This document shows positions 8,265 through 16,048 of a stretch of DNA of 64,000 nucleotides, piece by piece (position 1 is the first letter of the stretch; each line of letters opens with the position of its first letter). This DNA is from an uncultured Bacilli bacterium (GTDB taxonomy: Bacteria; Bacillota_I; Bacilli_A; RF39; UBA660). The stretch covers positions 62,001-126,000 of the forward strand of contig CANREL010000001.1 in NCBI GenBank assembly GCA_947629655.1, written 5' to 3'. The notes below the pieces were generated by a model, which was given only the letters and a program-made list of their open reading frames with translations, was not told where the DNA came from and searched no databases. Made by a program: the position numbers and the translations under genes.

Positions 8265-10028
8265 ATGATTGGTAAAATTTTTAGTATCGAAGAAAATTAT
8301 GTAATGGTAAATTTAACTATTGATATCTCTTCACAAACTAATTTAATAAATGTTCACGTCGTTTTTGAAGATGGTGACAAACGAATAGTTGGTGAAATTT
8401 TAAATATCAATTCTAATGTTGCTAAAATAGGTATTGTTGGTGAAATAGCCGATAATAGATTCATACCTGGTATCAATAAAAAACCAGCTTTTAAATCAAA
8501 AGTTAGAATTATTGTCATGGATGAGTTATATCTAGTTTTAGGTAATCAAAAAGTTACTGATAATACTCAAGTGTATTTGGGTTTATCAACAGTTTATGCC
8601 AATTATCGCATAAATGTTAATATCAATGACTTTTTCAGTAACCATTTTTCTATTTTGGGTAATACTGGTAGTGGTAAGAGTTGTACAACCGCTAGAATAA
8701 TTCAAAATGTTTTTACTAGTAGTAACTATGTACCAATCAATGCCAAAATATTTATTTTTGATGCTTATGGTGAATATATTCGTGCCTTTTCTGAGTTGCA
8801 TAACATTTCACCAATGTTAAACGATAAAGTGTATACGACTAATGTCAATGATGGCGAACATGAGATTTTGCGAATTCCTTTATGGCTATTGAATACTGAT
8901 GATATAGCTATTCTTCTAGAAGCGACAGAGAGTACTCAATTATCCATCATTGAACGTGCTTTAAAATATGTTCCTATTTTTAAAGAAGAAAATAGTGATG
9001 TCGTCGTATTTAAAAATGATATCATAGCGCGTGCTATCATGGATATATTACAAAGTGGTAAGGAATCTAGTAAGATAAGAGACCAAGTAACAGCAATTTT
9101 GACGACTTATAACACTGAACAATTAAATCTTGAAACAGTCATCTCTCAACCGGGATACAATCGTACTCTAAAACAATGCCTTTTCGTTGATAATAATGGA
9201 AAAATGGCCGAGATGGAATTAGTTGTCGACATGATTAACAGTTTCATCGTTGAAGGGATTGAAATACCTGATCCTAAAGGAGATACTTATTACACTTTGA
9301 AAGATTTGGAATTAGCTCTTGACTTTGCTCTTATTTCAGAAGGTATTCTGAAGAGTGATAAAGTCTTTGATTATGCTAATGTCCTATCTGTTAGACTTCA
9401 TTCTTTGATAAATTCTGATGCTGCTATGTATTTCGATTATCCAAAGATGATAGATCGTGATACTTATATAGATAATTTTACTAAAACAGCTAATGGTAAA
9501 CCTGTTCAAATAGTTGATATAAATATAAACTATGTCAATGATCGATTAGCTAAATCAATTACTAAAATAATATCTAAAATGATTTTTGAAAGAGCTTGTT
9601 TCGATAGTAATCGTGGACATAACCCAACTCATATAATAATTGAAGAAGCTCACCGCTATGTTCAAAAAGATAATGATGTTGAACTTCTAGGTTATAATAT
9701 CTTTGAACGAATAACTAAAGAGGGACGTAAATATGGTGTCATTTTGGGATTGATAACTCAAAGACCAAGTGAACTTAGTGAGACTTGTATCTCGCAATGT
9801 ACCAATTTCATAATTTTGCGAACTCTACATCCTAAAGATTTGGCATACATCCGTGAAATGGTTCCTAATATAAGTGAAGAAGGAACGAAACAGTTAAAAA
9901 CATTACAACCTGGTAATGCCTTAGCATTCGGTTCAGCCTTTAAAGTTCCTGTTGAAATAAAATTTGATCGACCAAACCCTGAACCTTTGAGCAATAACAG
10001 TGACATTGTCTCAGCTTGGTTTGGATAA
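8265..10028 (+). CDS. HerA-type (DUF87) FtsK-superfamily ATPase
   Basis: This 587-aa protein has an N-terminal beta-barrel (HAS-barrel-like) region, residues about 1-100, then an FtsK/HerA-type P-loop domain with Walker A GNTGSGKS at 132-139. Walker B is in HIIIEEAHRYV near residue 455, and a sensor-like motif LGLITQRPSEL follows near 500. Archaeal HerA works with NurA nuclease in DNA end resection, and bacterial relatives can drive DNA movement. No nurA-like nuclease gene is adjacent, so the partner is unknown. It sits between ymfH and sepF as an apparently monocistronic gene. Family assignment is firm; cellular role is not. Confidence 0.85.
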   Translation: MIGKIFSIEENYVMVNLTIDISSQTNLINVHVVFEDGDKRIVGEILNINSNVAKIGIVGEIADNRFIPGINKKPAFKSKVRIIVMDELYLVLGNQKVTDNTQVYLGLSTVYANYRINVNINDFFSNHFSILGNTGSGKSCTTARIIQNVFTSSNYVPINAKIFIFDAYGEYIRAFSELHNISPMLNDKVYTTNVNDGEHEILRIPLWLLNTDDIAILLEATESTQLSIIERALKYVPIFKEENSDVVVFKNDIIARAIMDILQSGKESSKIRDQVTAILTTYNTEQLNLETVISQPGYNRTLKQCLFVDNNGKMAEMELVVDMINSFIVEGIEIPDPKGDTYYTLKDLELALDFALISEGILKSDKVFDYANVLSVRLHSLINSDAAMYFDYPKMIDRDTYIDNFTKTANGKPVQIVDININYVNDRLAKSITKIISKMIFERACFDSNRGHNPTHIIIEEAHRYVQKDNDVELLGYNIFERITKEGRKYGVILGLITQRPSELSETCISQCTNFIILRTLHPKDLAYIREMVPNISEEGTKQLKTLQPGNALAFGSAFKVPVEIKFDRPNPEPLSNNSDIVSAWFG

Positions 10029-10057
10029 AATTGGTACTTTTAAAAGTAGGAACAATA

Positions 10058-10066
10058 TGCTATAAT
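10058..10066 (+). promoter_or_regulatory. Extended -10 promoter for sepF
   Basis: TGCTATAAT (TGn-TATAAT) is 30 bases upstream of the sepF ATG. No clear -35 is seen. Confidence 0.6.
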
Positions 10067-10095
10067 CAAATATATATGATATGGAGGATAAAAAC

Positions 10096-10515
10096 ATGGC
10101 TTTTAATAAATGGATTGATAAAATAACAGGAGTTGAACCTGGTGAAGGTGACCCAACTGTAGATGGTAATGACGGTGTTGAAATAATGACTGATGCAATA
10201 GAAAATAATAGTAATAAAATGATTCTTTTAGAACCAAGAGCATATTCGGAATCACAACAGATTGCTGATTATTTGAAAAGTAATAGTTCTGTTGTTGTCA
10301 ATTTGAAAAGAGTAACTCCGGATCAAGCCAAAAGAATTGTCGATTTTCTAAGCGGAACTTTATATGCTATTGAAGGAGATTTACAAAAGTTAGGTGGAGG
10401 AATATTCCTATGTACTCCTAAATCAATTGCAGTTGAGGGTTCTATTAGTGATGAAAATAATGGAAAACAAAGTAAGTCTAAGAAAGACGATGATGACGAG
10501 GATTTTAACTGGTAG
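10096..10515 (+). CDS. sepF: Cell division protein SepF
   Basis: SepF is a membrane-binding protein that bundles FtsZ filaments and can substitute for FtsA as anchor. The 139-aa protein starts at ATG 10096 behind GGAGG (10083-10087); an upstream in-frame ATG at 10081 includes the RBS and is rejected. The N-terminus MAFNKWIDKITGV is the expected amphipathic anchor helix. The SepF core spans about residues 45-120 (ILLEPRAYSESQQIADYL, then FLSGTLYAIEGDLQKLGGG). The tail is Lys/Asp-rich. The divIVA-like gene follows 32 bases later, the usual ylm-cluster neighbour. Confidence 0.95.
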   Translation: MAFNKWIDKITGVEPGEGDPTVDGNDGVEIMTDAIENNSNKMILLEPRAYSESQQIADYLKSNSSVVVNLKRVTPDQAKRIVDFLSGTLYAIEGDLQKLGGGIFLCTPKSIAVEGSISDENNGKQSKSKKDDDDEDFNW

Positions 10516-10547
10516 TAATATTGTTTGATCGGAAACGAGGTGATTAG

Positions 10548-10982
10548 GTGGAAAAGTTTAATCGTGAACAAGATGGATATAATAAACAAGAAGTAAATAA
10601 ATTCATTGATGATGTCATTGTGCAAACTGAAGCCGTAATCAATCGTGTCAAAACGCAACAAGAAGAGATAAAATCTTTAAAAAAAGAATTAGAACATTAT
10701 AAAAAAATAGAAGAGACTTTAAAAAGTGCTCTTCTAAATGCTGAAAAGGCTAGTAATGATATAAAAAAGAATGCTGTTGAAGAAAGTCGCATAATTGTTA
10801 TGGATGCGAAGAGAAATGCATCACAAATCGTTAATGATGCCTTGATGCGTGCTGAAAAAATTGAAGTGAGAGCTGATACATTAGAGCGCAACATTATTGT
10901 TTTTAAAAGAAAATTAAAACTGATTGTTGATCAACAATTATCAGTGATAGAAGATATTGATGAACTAGATTTAAAAAACTAG
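10548..10982 (+). CDS. divIVA: DivIVA/GpsB-family coiled-coil protein
   Basis: DivIVA-type proteins sense membrane curvature at poles and septa. The 144-aa protein begins at GTG 10548 with RBS GAGGTG (10537-10542). Residues 1-20 (FNREQDGYNKQEVNKFIDD) match the DivIVA N-terminal lipid-binding domain. The remainder, about 25-130, is a long heptad-rich Lys/Glu coiled coil. The location right after sepF supports DivIVA, although a GpsB-like relative cannot be excluded. Confidence 0.88.
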   Translation: MEKFNREQDGYNKQEVNKFIDDVIVQTEAVINRVKTQQEEIKSLKKELEHYKKIEETLKSALLNAEKASNDIKKNAVEESRIIVMDAKRNASQIVNDALMRAEKIEVRADTLERNIIVFKRKLKLIVDQQLSVIEDIDELDLKN

Positions 10983-10993
10983 TTCATTTTTTT
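10962..10993 (+). terminator. Terminator of the sepF-divIVA unit
   Basis: GAACTAG (10962-10968) pairs with CTAGTTC (10979-10985), which contains the divIVA stop codon, followed by seven T. Confidence 0.75.
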
Positions 10994-10995
10994 CA

Positions 10996-11020
10996 TAAAA
11001 AAAGATATCTTTCGATATCT
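10996..11020 (-). terminator. Terminator of rpmB
   Basis: Read on the minus strand, AGATATC GAAA GATATCT is followed by a T tract (complement of A at 10997-11003). Confidence 0.8.
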
Positions 11021-11022
11021 AC

Positions 11023-11205
11023 TTATGCAGCAATGTTTTGATCTCTCTTTAAAGTTCTTAAATCTTTAGCTGTAATTCTATATCTTTTACCGTTTACATC
11101 TCTAACGACAACTAGGTTTAATCCTTGTTTCTTTTTAGTTTTGTTATTAGCGTGAGAACGTAAATTTTTAACATTTGGTTTTCTGTTAGTAATATTAATA
11201 GCCAT
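11023..11205 (-). CDS. rpmB: 50S ribosomal protein L28
   Basis: L28 is a small basic protein of the large ribosomal subunit. The 60-aa product (MAINITNRKPNVKNLRSHAN...) shows the L28 core with the RSHANNKTKKK segment and a C-terminal TAKDLRTLKR resembling the ARALKSGKV region. It is short, and the CxxC found in some L28 proteins is absent. The start at 11205 is fixed by the minus-strand AAGGAGG upstream; a longer frame to 11277 has no such support. It is transcribed opposite to its neighbours as a single gene with its own promoter and terminator. Confidence 0.88.
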   Translation of the reverse strand: MAINITNRKPNVKNLRSHANNKTKKKQGLNLVVVRDVNGKRYRITAKDLRTLKRDQNIAA

Positions 11206-11248
11206 CTCAAATTCCTCCTTTTTAATGTAATTAAACACTTGCCCTATA

Positions 11249-11277
11249 AGAATATCATAAAAGAAATAAATAGTCAA
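11249..11277 (-). promoter_or_regulatory. Sigma-A promoter for rpmB
   Basis: On the minus strand TTGACT (11277-11272) and TATTCT (11254-11249) are 17 bases apart, with TGA just before the -10. Confidence 0.7.
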
Positions 11278-11401
11278 ATATTTTTATGTTGAGAAAAGAT
11301 GGTAAGTTTTATAGTGTAAGCTCTTATAGTTGATAGTTATTTTTTATTGTTCGATTTTTATTTTATGTTTTATGTGGTATATTATAACTAGGAGGGATGT
11401 T

Positions 11402-14338
11402 ATGTATACGCCTTTATATATAAAGAGTAATTATTCACTTTTGTCGAGCCTAATAACTATCGATAAAATGATGGAATTGTGTAAAAAGAACAATTTAAAG
11501 AGTATTGCTATATGTGATGATGACATGACATCCGCAATGATCTTTTATAAAGAATGTTTAAAAAATGGTATTAAACCTGTACTAGGTTTTGACGCTAAAA
11601 TAGATAATTTATCAATACTTTTGTATGCTAAAAATTATGATGGCTATAAAAGTTTAATAAAATTATCAACTATTAAATATGACCATTCATTAACCATTGA
11701 AGACTTAAAGAGATATAACCGAGAACTGATCTGTATTCTTCCCTATGAATCACGTTCTAAATTTGATGAAGTAAAAGATTTATATGAAGATGTGTATGTG
11801 GGATATCAAAATAGAGAAGAAGAAAAAGAAGTATTAAACTATACTGATAATATTGTATTTTTAAATAAAATTTTATATATGACAGAGGAAGAGGCAACTT
11901 ATTTAAAATATGTCTACATGATAAGAGATGGTAAAACAATTGCTGATGATGTCAATTATCCCATTGCCAATAATCATTTTATTCCTTTTGAAGAAGCTAT
12001 GAATCTATCTAGTAATAGAGGACTTAATAATACCGAAGTCATCATTGATAAATGTTCCTTTGAATTTAAAAATAATGGTAATCTCTTACCAATTTATAAA
12101 GTAGATAATGGTGATAGTTATTCTTATTTAAAACAGTTGAGTATTAAAGGCTTATCTAAAAGACTTAATAATGATATTCCCAATAATTATAAAGAGAGAC
12201 TATTATATGAATTAAACATCATTAATGACATGGGCTTTTCCAATTATTTCTTAGTCGTTTATGACTACATAAAGTATGCGAAAAAGAGTGGTATTCTAGT
12301 TGGACCAGGACGTGGTAGTGCTGGGGGAAGTTTAGTCGCATATTCATTAGGTATTACAGAAATTGATCCCATTCATTACGATTTGTTATTTGAGCGTTTT
12401 CTAAATCCTGAACGTGTGACCATGCCTGATATCGATACTGATTTTCCTGATGTCTATCGTGACCAAGTCATTAATTATGTCAAAGAAAAATATGGCGAAA
12501 AGAATGTCAGTGGTATCGTTACTTTTGGAACACTTGGAGCACGCCTTGTCATTCGTGATGTCGGAAGAGTTTTAAATGCTGAAGCAAGTGATATTGATTT
12601 TTTGTGTAAGCGCATACCTCATGTGACCAAACTTAAGTTAAAAGATTTTTATGACAGTGATCACGAATTTAGAAATATGATAGATAGTGATAATAAATTG
12701 CGTTTACTATATCGCATTTGTAATGTCATTGAAGGTTTTCCACGTCATACATCGATGCATGCTGCTGGTATTGTCATGAGTGAAAAACCACTTGATGAAG
12801 TAATTCCTTTAGTGAAGAATAATGATATCTATTTGGCGGGATTTGAACATGATTACTTAGAAGAATTAGGCCTTTTGAAAATGGACTTCCTAGGTCTTAA
12901 AAATCTTACTACTATCATGAATGTGATCAGTGACATTGAAAAGGGTGAGGGTATAAAAATAGATTTTTCAAGTATTCCCTTTGATGATCCTGATGCCATT
13001 AAACTCTTTCAGACAGCTGATACTAGTGGTATCTTCCAATTTGAATCTGATGGCATGCGCAATTTCTTACGCAAGTTGAAACCGAGCAATCTCGATGATA
13101 TCGTTGCAGCTATCGCTCTTTTCCGTCCAGGACCAGCTGTCAACATCGATTCGTATATAAGACGTAAACGTGGTGAAGAAGAAATTGAATATTTAGATGA
13201 GGCTTTAAAACCTATTTTATCTAGTACTTATGGAATAATTATCTATCAAGAACAAATCATGCAAATAGCTAATGTCCTAGCGGGATTTACTTTTGGTGAA
13301 GCTGATATTTTACGACGTGCCATGAGTAAAAAGAAAAAGGAAATCTTAAAAAATGAAGAAGAGAAATTCATCGCTGGATGTCTTAAAAATGGTCATGATT
13401 TAGAGACTAGTAAAAAGATTTATGACTTAATTTTAAATTTTGCCAATTATGGATTTAATAAGTCTCATTCAGTTGCCTATTCTATAATCGCTTATCGCAT
13501 GGCTTATTTAAAAGCTAAATATCCTAAATACTTCTTCAGTAATTTGCTATCATCAGTAATTGGTAGTGAATCTAAAACGAAAGAGTACATTACTGAAGCT
13601 AGAAGATTGAATATTAAAATTTTACCTCCTAATATCAAGACTAGTACTAGTTATTATACCGTTGAAAAAGAAGGAATAAGATTTCCTCTTTCCAATATTA
13701 AAAATGTCGGTATAGTAACTTGTAATGACATTGTCTCTAAAAGAGATGATTATAAAGATATCTATGACTGTATCAGTAAAGTAGTTTCGAAAAACGTTAA
13801 TAAAAAAGTTCTTGAAGCTTTAATTGATTCTTCTTGTTTTAAAGACTTTGGTTATAACATTCGCACTCTTAATGAAAATCTTGACAATTTATTAAATTAT
13901 GCCAATCTTGCTAAAGATTTAGATGAATCTTTGATATTAAAACCAGAAATTGAAATAAAAGAAGAATATTCAAAAGAGATCATCATGGAACGAGAAAAAG
14001 AATTGTTTGGTTTTTACTTGAGTGATTATCCGACGACGACATATAAGAGTAAATATAAAGTTATTGATTTAAATGAAATAGATAGATACTTAAATAAGAC
14101 AGTTGACATTATCGTCTTGATTGATAGAGTCAAAGAAATTACTACTAAAAAGGATAAAATGATGGCTTTTGCTGTTGGTAGTGACGAATGTGGTAATATC
14201 GATTTAACGCTTTTCCCATATGTATATGAGCAATATAAAATAAAGCGAGGTAATGTCATTTTAGCTCGTGGCAAAGTGGAGAAGCGAATGGACAAGTACC
14301 AATTGGTAGTAGACAAAGTTAGAATTCTTTATGATTAA
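11402..14338 (+). CDS. dnaE: DNA polymerase III subunit alpha, DnaE type
   Basis: This is the second replicative polymerase of Bacillota, which extends RNA primers before hand-off to PolC. The 978-aa protein starts at ATG 11402 behind AGGAGG; the frame extends upstream to 11330 without an RBS. Domains: PHP (1-200), polymerase palm with PGRGSAGGS (about 300-308) and catalytic MPDIDTDFPD near 340-350, fingers (about 430-720), and a C-terminal OB fold. The PHP domain has lost its usual metal ligands: HVHSEYS reads YIKSNYS and the DHG motif reads DDDM, so it is probably structural only. The length is somewhat under the usual 1,100 aa. PolC lies about 1.7 kb downstream. Confidence 0.96.
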   Translation: MYTPLYIKSNYSLLSSLITIDKMMELCKKNNLKSIAICDDDMTSAMIFYKECLKNGIKPVLGFDAKIDNLSILLYAKNYDGYKSLIKLSTIKYDHSLTIEDLKRYNRELICILPYESRSKFDEVKDLYEDVYVGYQNREEEKEVLNYTDNIVFLNKILYMTEEEATYLKYVYMIRDGKTIADDVNYPIANNHFIPFEEAMNLSSNRGLNNTEVIIDKCSFEFKNNGNLLPIYKVDNGDSYSYLKQLSIKGLSKRLNNDIPNNYKERLLYELNIINDMGFSNYFLVVYDYIKYAKKSGILVGPGRGSAGGSLVAYSLGITEIDPIHYDLLFERFLNPERVTMPDIDTDFPDVYRDQVINYVKEKYGEKNVSGIVTFGTLGARLVIRDVGRVLNAEASDIDFLCKRIPHVTKLKLKDFYDSDHEFRNMIDSDNKLRLLYRICNVIEGFPRHTSMHAAGIVMSEKPLDEVIPLVKNNDIYLAGFEHDYLEELGLLKMDFLGLKNLTTIMNVISDIEKGEGIKIDFSSIPFDDPDAIKLFQTADTSGIFQFESDGMRNFLRKLKPSNLDDIVAAIALFRPGPAVNIDSYIRRKRGEEEIEYLDEALKPILSSTYGIIIYQEQIMQIANVLAGFTFGEADILRRAMSKKKKEILKNEEEKFIAGCLKNGHDLETSKKIYDLILNFANYGFNKSHSVAYSIIAYRMAYLKAKYPKYFFSNLLSSVIGSESKTKEYITEARRLNIKILPPNIKTSTSYYTVEKEGIRFPLSNIKNVGIVTCNDIVSKRDDYKDIYDCISKVVSKNVNKKVLEALIDSSCFKDFGYNIRTLNENLDNLLNYANLAKDLDESLILKPEIEIKEEYSKEIIMEREKELFGFYLSDYPTTTYKSKYKVIDLNEIDRYLNKTVDIIVLIDRVKEITTKKDKMMAFAVGSDECGNIDLTLFPYVYEQYKIKRGNVILARGKVEKRMDKYQLVVDKVRILYD

Positions 14339-14399
14339 TTTTGTTGAAAGATTTATTTATTTTTAGTAAAATATTATTATAAATAATAGGAGGAGTAAA

Positions 14400-15113
14400 A
14401 TGAATAACAATTACAATGGACAACCAATGGGACCAAGTCCAATGCCAAATCCAAATTTTCAACAACAGCCAACAAATCAACCAAATATGATGGGTGCTGC
14501 TAGTAAGCCAAAGATGTCGTTTCCTACTGATAAAATGAGTCTTCTCGGTTTTGCTGGTGCAGCAATCATGGCTGTCGGTGCCTTTTTAGATTTTGCTAAA
14601 TTAACTGTAACCATGAATGGATCAGAATTTTATAGTGCGAGTGTTAATTATTTTTCTGCTGAAGGTCAAGTAAAAGATGGCGCACTAATTCTAGGATTAG
14701 CTATCGTTGTAGCCATACTGATTTTCTTTAGAAAGAATTTGATATCTTTGATACCAGCTGCTATAGCTGCAATTATCGTGGTCATTGATGTCAGTGATAC
14801 GCTAAGTAAACTTAATGAGTTGAAAGACCAGTATTTGTCTTATACGACGAGTTATGGAGTCGATGTCAAGTGTAGCTTTGGTCTAGCTATATACTTTGTA
14901 GCTATTGGTATTGTTTTAGTCGTAATTCATGCCATCATGAAATTTAAAGAAAAGAAGAAAAATGCCCAACCAACAAATAATAGTATGACTTATCAACAAC
15001 CAATACCACAACCAATGAATTATGGAATGCCAAATCCAAATGCTACTGTTAATAATCCACAATATCCTGATCCTAATCAAAGTGCCAATCAAGGTCCAAA
15101 TAATATGATGTAG
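14400..15113 (+). CDS. Membrane protein with Pro/Asn/Gln-rich tails, function unknown
   Basis: I do not recognise this 237-aa protein. The first ~45 residues are rich in Asn, Gln, Pro and Met and have no signal peptide. Four hydrophobic segments follow at about 48-67, 97-110, 113-132 and 160-181. A second disordered Asn/Pro/Gln tail (about 187-237) repeats short MNYGMPNPN-like elements. Both tails are predicted to face the same side. RBS AGGAGGAG precedes ATG 14400, and a terminator follows. It lies between dnaE and polC, but the terminator suggests a separate transcript. Confidence 0.75.
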   Translation: MNNNYNGQPMGPSPMPNPNFQQQPTNQPNMMGAASKPKMSFPTDKMSLLGFAGAAIMAVGAFLDFAKLTVTMNGSEFYSASVNYFSAEGQVKDGALILGLAIVVAILIFFRKNLISLIPAAIAAIIVVIDVSDTLSKLNELKDQYLSYTTSYGVDVKCSFGLAIYFVAIGIVLVVIHAIMKFKEKKKNAQPTNNSMTYQQPIPQPMNYGMPNPNATVNNPQYPDPNQSANQGPNNMM

Positions 15114-15140
15114 AAAGAGAATTTTTTCTCTTTTTTATTT
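15114..15140 (+). terminator. Terminator after the Pro/Asn-rich membrane protein gene
   Basis: AAAGAGAA (15114-15121) pairs with TTCTCTTT (15126-15133) and runs into a T tract. Confidence 0.75.
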
Positions 15141-15194
15141 TAAAAAGTTTCTGATTATGGTATATTTATATTAGTTATTTAGAAGGTGGAGAAT

Positions 15195-16031
15195 ATGAAT
15201 ATAGAATTTATGACAAACGACTATTTGCTAGCTTGGTATTTATTATTTAAGCCATCCTTTTCTGAGGAGTTACAACAATTAAAAGTTAAACTATATCAAA
15301 ATTATGGTAAGCAGTACATGCGTTTAGAAAAAGAAAATGTTGAAATATTGAAATATAACAATGACTTTATACCAGATGATGATACGATTTATAATCTCGT
15401 CTTTGAAAGTGATGTTTTTAAAAAGATAAAAAAAGAGACTGATCGTCATCGTCAATTCTTGATGAAAGCTTGGGATACCAATCAAAAAAAGATAAAAGAT
15501 ATCCTCCGCGATATTTTACGTTTTAATATCAAAGATACTTATCATATTCTAGTCATCCACCCCAAATTAGACACTATTGAATACATGCGCACTAATCCTA
15601 AGAAAAACATATCTTGGGGTAAGAGTGATGATTGTGATGATAGTACTAAAACATTGATGCGCATCATATATACATTAGTTAAATATGAACTCGGTTCTTT
15701 CCAAAAAGAAAATCGTGAGATTGTTTCTTCAATAATTGATCTAGCTATAACTAATGAATTGCAGACACGTCTTACTGGCAGCAGTAAATTTACTGAGGGA
15801 TTTAAAAATTTAAAACTTTTGAAAAGACAATTATATCCATATTTTTTGATGTATTTAGGAGCTGATCGTGAAGAATTAGTCAGTTACATGATGCGTGATC
15901 AGATGCCTTTTGACATCGATAAATATCCAGTTGAAAAGGAATTGCGCAATGTCGATTTATTCGGTTTTATCGACTTTTGTTGTAAGAATCAAAAATACAT
16001 AATTAGACTTAATAATTTAGATATGATGTAA
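15195..16031 (+). CDS. Conserved-type hypothetical protein upstream of polC
   Basis: I do not recognise this 278-aa soluble protein. It is largely helical and charged, with aromatic-rich stretches (NDYLLAWYLLFKPSFSEEL, then RRQLYPYFLMYLGADREEL-like). A Cys-containing SDDCDDSTKTLMRI segment sits near residue 155, and FGFIDFCCKNQKY near the C-terminus. ATG 15195 is preferred over GTG 15186, because AAGGTGGAG (15183-15191) is then the RBS. PolC begins 17 bases after its stop, so the two are probably co-transcribed; a replication-linked role is only a guess. Confidence 0.75.
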   Translation: MNIEFMTNDYLLAWYLLFKPSFSEELQQLKVKLYQNYGKQYMRLEKENVEILKYNNDFIPDDDTIYNLVFESDVFKKIKKETDRHRQFLMKAWDTNQKKIKDILRDILRFNIKDTYHILVIHPKLDTIEYMRTNPKKNISWGKSDDCDDSTKTLMRIIYTLVKYELGSFQKENREIVSSIIDLAITNELQTRLTGSSKFTEGFKNLKLLKRQLYPYFLMYLGADREELVSYMMRDQMPFDIDKYPVEKELRNVDLFGFIDFCCKNQKYIIRLNNLDMM

Positions 16032-16048
16032 TTGACAGGGGGTCTACT

